Notes under the pieces: model-generated
Seen by the model: only the letters and a program-made list of their open reading frames with translations
What the model was told of the DNA's origin: nothing
Databases searched by the model: none
NCBI RefSeq assembly: GCF_009769735.1
Contig: NZ_WSRO01000002.1
Coordinates: 3,050,001 to 3,114,000 of the forward strand
Length of the DNA: 64,000 nucleotides
From: Streptomyces sp. BA2
GTDB taxonomy: Bacteria; Actinomycetota; Actinomycetes; Streptomycetales; Streptomycetaceae
Direction of reading: 5' to 3'
In this document: piece by piece, positions 59,501 through 64,000 of the stretch
How the letters are laid out: the number at the start of each line of letters is the position of its first letter
Position numbering within the stretch: position 1 is the first letter of the stretch
Program-made: the position numbers and the translations under genes

Positions 59501-60052
59501 TCAGCCCTTCGCAAGCTCCCCGGCCGACGGCACCCGATCCTTCACCTCCGCCCCCGCCCCCTTCCCCGCATCCTTGACCGACTTGATGACGTCGTCGAAG
59601 GAGTTCACGACCGAGTCCGTCGACTCCCCCTTGCGGAGCTTCGAGGGGAGGTCCTTGAGGGCGTCGATCCCCGCGGTCAGGGGAGCCACCGCCTTCGCCA
59701 GCGTCGGGTCGCCCTTGGCGTTCTTCGTCGCCGCCTTCAGACGGTTGTAGGCGAGGGTTCCGGCGAGCCCCGCCTTGATCAGGGCGAACTTCCGCCCGTC
59801 CGCGCCCTTCTTGAACTTCCCCGCGCGAAAGGGCTTCACGATCCACTGGTACGTCGCCCCCGCGGCGATCCCCGCGTTCGCCACGAACCGGGTCTTCGCG
59901 AACTTCTGCTTCTGGGCGGAGCTGGTGCCCGACGGCGTGGACGAAGCGTCAGCGGTATCGTCACCGCCGCACGCGGTCGTCCCCGCGAGCAGGGTTCCGC
60001 ACAGCACAGGGGCGACGAAAGACCGGCGTACGGCCGCGGCGGACAGCGACAC
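59501..60052 (-). CDS. Small lipoprotein of unknown function
   Basis: 183 residues from GTG 60052. The signal peptide ends in GTTAC (lipobox, Cys near residue 28), followed by a Ser/Thr linker and about 130 helical, Lys/Ala-rich residues (FVANAGIAAGATYQWIVKPFRAGKF; LPSKLRKGESTDSVVNSFDDVIKSV). No family recognised; likely a surface-attached helical bundle. Confidence 0.8.
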   Translation of the reverse strand: MSLSAAAVRRSFVAPVLCGTLLAGTTACGGDDTADASSTPSGTSSAQKQKFAKTRFVANAGIAAGATYQWIVKPFRAGKFKKGADGRKFALIKAGLAGTLAYNRLKAATKNAKGDPTLAKAVAPLTAGIDALKDLPSKLRKGESTDSVVNSFDDVIKSVKDAGKGAGAEVKDRVPSAGELAKG

Positions 60053-60176
60053 GGGGACCTCCAGGGCCTCCAGGGGCGGACAGCTCTCCCGGCAGCCTCA
60101 CCCCGCCCGGCGGGAGCCGCCACTCGGGCGAGCCCGTACGGGTTTCGGCCAGGCCGAGCCTGGTACCCGTCCTCCC

Positions 60177-60467
60177 ATGTCCACCCGACAAGCACGTGGC
60201 AGCAGCGCAGCGAGGGTCGTCGTCATCGTCGCGGACGTGATGGCCATCATCCTCGGCCTGTGGATCCTCATGTATCTGTTGGACGCGAACCGCGCCAACG
60301 ACCTCGTCCAGTTCATCCATGACGTGGCCCGCTGGCTGGCCGGCTGGTCCCATGACCTGTTCACGTTCGACGAGGCATGGGCCCGAGTCGTCTGCGGCTA
60401 CGGCCTGGCGGCCCTCGTCTACGTCTTCGTCGGCCACGCCATCGCGGGACGGCTCCGCCGCTACTGA
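60177..60467 (+). CDS. Small two-TM membrane protein
   Basis: 96 residues from ATG 60177. Membrane segments at about 13-32 and 69-90, with a short extracytoplasmic or cytoplasmic loop (HDVARWLAGWSHDLFTFDE). A TACCCGT-like element before the ATG hints at a leaderless start. Function unknown; divergent from the lipoprotein gene. Confidence 0.75.
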   Translation: MSTRQARGSSAARVVVIVADVMAIILGLWILMYLLDANRANDLVQFIHDVARWLAGWSHDLFTFDEAWARVVCGYGLAALVYVFVGHAIAGRLRRY

Positions 60468-60500
60468 GCAACCGGAGCCACCACGCCCCCCGACCTGGCG

Positions 60501-61592
60501 CTACTGGCCCCCCGCGGCCGCCCCGCAGCACTCCGGCGCGAGGCCCATCGGCAGGCGTTCTCCCGAGAACACCGCGCAGGTGGCCTCGTCGCCGCCGAGT
60601 GCCGCCACCGCCAGCAGCAGGGAGCCCGCCGTCCACGTCGTCAGTTCCTCAGGCCAGATCGCCTTGTCGTCGAAGACGTAGCCCGTCCAGTAGAGGCCGG
60701 TCTCCGGGTCGCGCAGGTGCTGGATCGACTGGAGGATCTCCAGGGCGCGGTCCGATTCGCCCAACACCCAGAGGGACAGGGCGAGTTCGGCACTCTCGCC
60801 GCCCGTCACCCAGTTGTTGGGGATGACGCAGCGCACGCCCAGGTCCGGCACCACGAAGCGGTCCCAGCCCTCCTCCATGCGGGACTTGGCCTCCGCGCCC
60901 GTCAGCGCGCCGCCGAGGACCGGGTAGTACCAGTCCATCGAGTAGCGGTCCTTGTCCAGGAAGCGCTCGGGGTGGCTGCGTATCGCGTGGGCAAGGGCGC
61001 CCGTCGCCAACTCCCAGTCCGGCTGCGGTTCCTCGCGCTGCTCGGCGATCGCCAGGGCGCAGCGCAGCGCCTGGTGGATGGACGAACTGCCGGTCAGCAG
61101 CGCGTCGTTGACCGGCGTCCCGTCCTGCTCCCGCTTCCAGCCGATCTGGCCGCCCTGCTGCTGCAGCGCCAGGACGAACTCCACCGCGCCCACCACCGTC
61201 GGCCACAGGCGGTCCAGGAACGTGTCGTCGCCGGTCGAGAGGTAGTGGTGCCAGACACCCACGGCGATGTACGCGCAGAAGTTCGTCTCGCGGCCCCGGT
61301 CCGTCACGTCGTGCGGATCCCCGTCGGCGTACGCCGCGTACCAGGAACCGTCCGGATTCTGGTGCCGTGCCAGCCAGTCGTAGGCACGGGCCGCGGCCGC
61401 GTGCTCGCCCGCCGCGTCCAGGGCCATGGCGGCCTCGGTGTGGTCCCAGGGGTCGAGGTGGTGGCCGCGGAACCACGGGATCGCGCCGTCCTCGCGCTGG
61501 ACCGCCAGAATCCCGCGGACTGTTCGCGTGGCCTGATCCGCCGTCAGGACGCCCGGCAGGACCAGGTGTTCCGTCCGCTCCGGGCTCGTCAC
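60501..61592 (-). CDS. Alpha/alpha-barrel protein (prenyltransferase/squalene-cyclase-like or glycosidase-like)
   Basis: 363 residues from GTG 61592, overlapping the methyltransferase stop (GTGA). Repeating helix pairs such as ILAVQREDGAIPWFRG, DWLARHQNPDGSWYAAY and WVLGESDRALEILQSIQHLRDPETGLYWTGYV match the alpha6/alpha6 toroid of terpene cyclases and six-hairpin glycosidases. HTEAAMALDAAGEH and WPTVVGAVEFVL support it. No DxDD cyclase motif is visible, so a cyclase role is doubtful. Third gene of the glycosyltransferase operon. Confidence 0.8.
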   Translation of the reverse strand: MTSPERTEHLVLPGVLTADQATRTVRGILAVQREDGAIPWFRGHHLDPWDHTEAAMALDAAGEHAAAARAYDWLARHQNPDGSWYAAYADGDPHDVTDRGRETNFCAYIAVGVWHHYLSTGDDTFLDRLWPTVVGAVEFVLALQQQGGQIGWKREQDGTPVNDALLTGSSSIHQALRCALAIAEQREEPQPDWELATGALAHAIRSHPERFLDKDRYSMDWYYPVLGGALTGAEAKSRMEEGWDRFVVPDLGVRCVIPNNWVTGGESAELALSLWVLGESDRALEILQSIQHLRDPETGLYWTGYVFDDKAIWPEELTTWTAGSLLLAVAALGGDEATCAVFSGERLPMGLAPECCGAAAGGQ

Positions 61593-62332
61593 GCGTCGGT
61601 CTTCGCGTCGGCCTTCGGCAGGTGCGGCTTCGTCGCGTACGCCACGAAACTCTTGCCCACGACCGGGTTGAGCAGCTGCTCCGCCACCTTCGTGGCCAGC
61701 GGTTTCTTCATGATGTCCCAGACCAGGAGCTTGTGGTACGCCCGCACCGGCAGTGCCTTGTCGTTGTCGACGCCGAACGCGCACTTCAGCCACCAGTACG
61801 GCGCGTGCAGCGCGTGCGCGTGATGCGTGCCGTACGGCTTCAGGCCCGCCTCCCGCATCCTGCCGAGCAGCTCGTCGGCCTTGTAGATGCGGATGTGACC
61901 GCCCTCGACCTCGTGGTAGGCGTCCGACAGGGCCCAGCAGATCTTCTCCGGGCCGTAGCGCGGGACCGTCACCGCGATGCGGCCGCCCGGCTTCAACACG
62001 CGGACCATCTCCGCGAGTACGCCCTTGTCGTCGGGGATGTGCTCCATCACCTCGGAGATGATCACGACGTCGAACGAGGCGTCGGGGAAGGGGAGGTTGA
62101 GCGCGTCGCCCTCCATCGCGGTGGCGGTCGCGCCCGCGGGCGCCTCGCCCGCCTCCTTCATCGCGGCGAACCACTTGGCGACCTCGCGGATCTCCTCGCC
62201 GTTCTGGTCGAGGGCCACCACCTGGGCCCCCCGCCGGTAACACTCGAAGGCGTGCCGGCCCGCGCCGCAGCCCAGGTCCAGGACGCGGTCGCCCGCGGCG
62301 AGCGGGAAGCGGGTGAAGTCGACGGTCAGCAT
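61589..62332 (-). CDS. SAM-dependent methyltransferase in the glycosyltransferase operon
   Basis: 247 residues from ATG 62332, which overlaps the glycosyltransferase TGA by one base. SAM motif I VLDLGCGAGRHAFECYRRGAQV, motif II ALDQNGEE, and DASFDVVIISEVMEHIPD typical of Methyltransf_11. The C-terminal third (HHAHALHAPYWWLKCAFGV) is rich in aromatic and His residues and may form a hydrophobic substrate pocket. The substrate could be the product of the adjacent glycosyltransferase. Confidence 0.88.
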   Translation of the reverse strand: MLTVDFTRFPLAAGDRVLDLGCGAGRHAFECYRRGAQVVALDQNGEEIREVAKWFAAMKEAGEAPAGATATAMEGDALNLPFPDASFDVVIISEVMEHIPDDKGVLAEMVRVLKPGGRIAVTVPRYGPEKICWALSDAYHEVEGGHIRIYKADELLGRMREAGLKPYGTHHAHALHAPYWWLKCAFGVDNDKALPVRAYHKLLVWDIMKKPLATKVAEQLLNPVVGKSFVAYATKPHLPKADAKTDA

Positions 62333-63705
62333 CAGCGATGGCTCCCGGAGTACGTCGGGGTGGTGGCCGCGGGGCGGCCGGATTGCGAACCCGCGGTTCC
62401 GGCGATCGCCGCGCGGTACAGCTCTGCGGTGCCCTGGGCGGCGCGGGCCCAGGTGAATTTGGCGAGAACCCGCTCGCGGCCTGCCGCGCCGAGGCGGGCC
62501 CGCAGTTCGCGGTCGCCGAGGAGCCGGATCAGGCCCGCGGCGAGGGCGCCGGGGTCGGCGGGCCGCACCGCGATGCACGTCTCGCCGTCCGGCCCCGCGA
62601 CCTCCGGGATCGCGCCGCCGGTCGTGGCGAGGAGCGGCGTCCCGGTCGCCATCGCCTCCGCCGCGGGGAGCGAGAAGCCCTCGTACAGCGAAGGGACGCA
62701 GGCGACCTCGGCCGAGCGGACGAGGTCCACCAGCTCCGCGTCGGTGATGCCCTTGACGAACTCGATGGCGCCTTCGAGGCCGTACTTCTCGATCGCCTGC
62801 GCGACAGGGCCGTCCTCGGCACGCTTGCCGACGACGACGAGGTGGGCGGCGGGGTTCTCGGCGCGGACCTTGGCCAGCGCCTCGACGAGGTAGATGAGGC
62901 CCTTGAGCGGGACGTCCGCGCTGGATGTCGTGACGATCCGGCCCGGCACCTCGGGGACCGAGGGGTCCGGCGAGAAGAGGTCGGTGTCGGCGCCGATGTG
63001 CACGACGTCGATGCGGTCCTCGCGTACGCCGAGGTGGTCGACGATCTCCTGGCGCGAGGTGCCGGAGACGGTGAGCACGGAGGGCAGCCGGCGGGCCACG
63101 CGCTTCTGCATGCGCGTGAACGCGTACCAGCGGCGTACGGACATGCGGCGCCGCCAGTCGGGCGCCGCGTCGAGGTCCAGCCGGCGGTCCACGGTGATGG
63201 GGTGATGGATCGTCGAGACGAGCGGGGCGCCGAGGTCGCCCAGCAGGCCGTAGCCGAGCGTCTGGTTGTCGTGCACGACGTCGAACTCGCCCCGCCTGGC
63301 GCGCAGATGGCGGCGGGCGCGCAGACTGAACGTCGCGGGTTCGGGGAAGCCGCCGGTCCACATCGTCGCCACTTCGAGCGCGTCGACCCAGTCGCGGTAC
63401 TCGTCGCGCTTGGGCGTGCGGAAGGGGTCGGGCGAGCGGTAGAGGTCGAGGCTCGGCAGCTCGGTGAGCCTGAGGCCTTCGAGGCCCTCGTCCAGGACGG
63501 GGTAGGGCTGCGCGCCGATCACTTCGACGCTGTGGCCGAGGCGGGCCAGCTCGCGTGAGAGGTGACGTACGTAGACGCCTTGTCCCCCGCAGAACGGGTT
63601 CCCTTTGTACGTGAGGAGAGCGATGCGCAACGGACGGTCACCATCGGCGTCACCATCGGCGTACGGCCCCGTCCGGGGGCCCGCCTCCATGGCCTCAGCG
63701 GTCAC
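62332..63705 (-). CDS. GT4-family glycosyltransferase
   Basis: 457 residues from GTG 63705. GT-B fold: N-terminal domain RIALLTYKGNPFCGGQGVYVRHLSRELARLGHSVEVIG with the Gly-rich acceptor loop, and C-terminal donor site EFVKGITDAELVDLVRSAEVACVPSLYEGFSLPAAEAMATGTPLLATTGGAIPEV with the EGFSLPAAE (E-x7-E) motif. No membrane segment. First gene of the GT-methyltransferase-barrel operon, 54 bases downstream of a KstR-like site. Confidence 0.92.
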   Translation of the reverse strand: MTAEAMEAGPRTGPYADGDADGDRPLRIALLTYKGNPFCGGQGVYVRHLSRELARLGHSVEVIGAQPYPVLDEGLEGLRLTELPSLDLYRSPDPFRTPKRDEYRDWVDALEVATMWTGGFPEPATFSLRARRHLRARRGEFDVVHDNQTLGYGLLGDLGAPLVSTIHHPITVDRRLDLDAAPDWRRRMSVRRWYAFTRMQKRVARRLPSVLTVSGTSRQEIVDHLGVREDRIDVVHIGADTDLFSPDPSVPEVPGRIVTTSSADVPLKGLIYLVEALAKVRAENPAAHLVVVGKRAEDGPVAQAIEKYGLEGAIEFVKGITDAELVDLVRSAEVACVPSLYEGFSLPAAEAMATGTPLLATTGGAIPEVAGPDGETCIAVRPADPGALAAGLIRLLGDRELRARLGAAGRERVLAKFTWARAAQGTAELYRAAIAGTAGSQSGRPAATTPTYSGSHR

Positions 63706-63758
63706 TCTCGGCCCCCTTCTCCCTGCGGTTGTCCGCGAGGTTACGCCGGGACGGTAAT

Positions 63759-63774
63759 CTAGAACAAGTTTCAG
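63759..63774. promoter_or_regulatory. KstR-like palindrome, site 3
   Basis: CTAGAACAAGTTTCAG, an exact TnnAACnnGTTnnA match, in the divergent region between the glycosyltransferase operon and the gene starting at 63938. It could control either or both. Confidence 0.78.
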
Positions 63775-63937
63775 ACTTGATCGTTGAATGATCGCTGATT
63801 GATCGCGGAACGAGCTTTGAATCTACCGGCAGGTAGCCGCGCTGTAAGGCCCGGATCAGGTGATTCGCGCCACGGCAGGTGCCCTGCCATGCTGGCCCAC
63901 CACATCACCGGACCGGGACGACGGAACAACGGGACAT

Positions 63938-64000
63938 ATGACAGCGGAAGCCAAGGCAGCGGAAGTCGCAGCAGCTGATCCGGCGTCGCCACCCCTGACC
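63938..64000 (+). CDS. Gene cut by window edge; possibly the KstR-like TetR regulator
   Basis: ATG 63938 opens a frame of 21 visible codons, MTAEAKAAEVAAADPASPPL then T. The Ala-rich disordered start is compatible with many proteins. A KstR-like site lies upstream, and the KstR gene is autoregulated in mycobacteria, so I infer this may be the repressor gene; the visible residues do not prove it. Confidence 0.4.
   Translation, partial: MTAEAKAAEVAAADPASPPLT

Noticed and set aside
59775..60176. N-terminal extension of the small two-TM protein
   Set aside because: It would run antisense through the lipoprotein gene; ATG 60177 gives a compact membrane protein.
60501..63705. Terpene biosynthetic cluster
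   Set aside because: The barrel protein lacks a visible DxDD motif, and no prenyl synthase or P450 is adjacent.

Overview
The window reads as a chromosomal segment of a Streptomyces or very close relative. Support: very high GC with strong third-position GC bias, GTG/TTG starts, Streptomyces-type iron boxes, an RNase P RNA, an F420/LLM oxidoreductase, Tat-exported PhoD and EfeB, and modular intergenic hairpin repeats of the kind scattered through Streptomyces genomes. No species can be named from the sequence alone. I see no prophage, integrase, insertion sequence, CRISPR array, tRNA or complete natural-product cluster. It looks like core or near-core chromosome with a catabolic accessory block.

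Layout. (1) 1-9100: an iron block. A heme-binding HtaA-type surface protein (partial) diverges from a heme ABC transporter (hmuTUV-like) across one iron box, and is followed by efeO-efeB-efeU with its own iron box and a small lipoprotein gene that overlaps the end of efeU. (2) 9116-29200: housekeeping and small-function genes. These include a prim-pol-type protein, a secreted glycerophosphodiesterase, a TetR regulator with three matching operators facing a 60-residue protein, dimethylargininase behind a structured leader, Rsm22, a beta-lactamase-fold hydrolase, a Bcr/CflA transporter, a Gfo/Idh/MocA oxidoreductase, PhoD, an SDR, a lamin-tail protein, PhzF, DoxX, an atypical APH-fold protein, glutaminase and secreted repeat proteins. 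(3) 29434-29852: rnpB on the minus strand, overlapped by the tail of an EamA gene. (4) 30770-42995: AraC, Uma2, MerR, RNB ribonuclease, YaaA, KDPG aldolase, the RNase H/phosphatase - zinc-ribbon - Nif3 operon, and a siderophore-binding lipoprotein with a third iron box. (5) 43205-53357: a steroid- or branched-acyl-CoA-type beta-oxidation block (SDR, Zn alcohol dehydrogenase, MaoC hydratase; thiolase/lipid-transfer protein, fused acyl-CoA dehydrogenase), interrupted by a two-component system and a drug exporter. (6) 53641-64000: an MFS exporter with a C-terminal beta-sandwich, a methyltransferase, an amidase, a membrane protein, an LLM oxidoreductase, and a minus-strand operon of glycosyltransferase, methyltransferase and alpha/alpha-barrel protein facing a gene cut by the window edge.

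How parts connect. Three iron boxes tie the heme, ferrous-iron and siderophore uptake genes to one DmdR/IdeR-type iron regulon. Three near-identical 16-bp palindromes (CTAGAACnnGTTyCAG, matching the mycobacterial KstR consensus) sit at 46255, 53398 and 63759. They link the two beta-oxidation operons with the glycosyltransferase operon and the truncated edge gene, which I infer may encode the repressor itself. A second palindrome type (CTGACG-CGTCAG) lies beside two of these operons and before the LLM gene.

Regulatory architecture is the most interesting layer. There is a stem that would mask the dimethylargininase ribosome-binding site around an 11-codon ORF, short leader peptides overlapping the starts of a MerR gene and a histidine kinase gene, a probable CTG start coupled to an upstream stop, and a 200-bp element with perfect 26-bp terminal inverted repeats whose half-copies recur at several gene ends.
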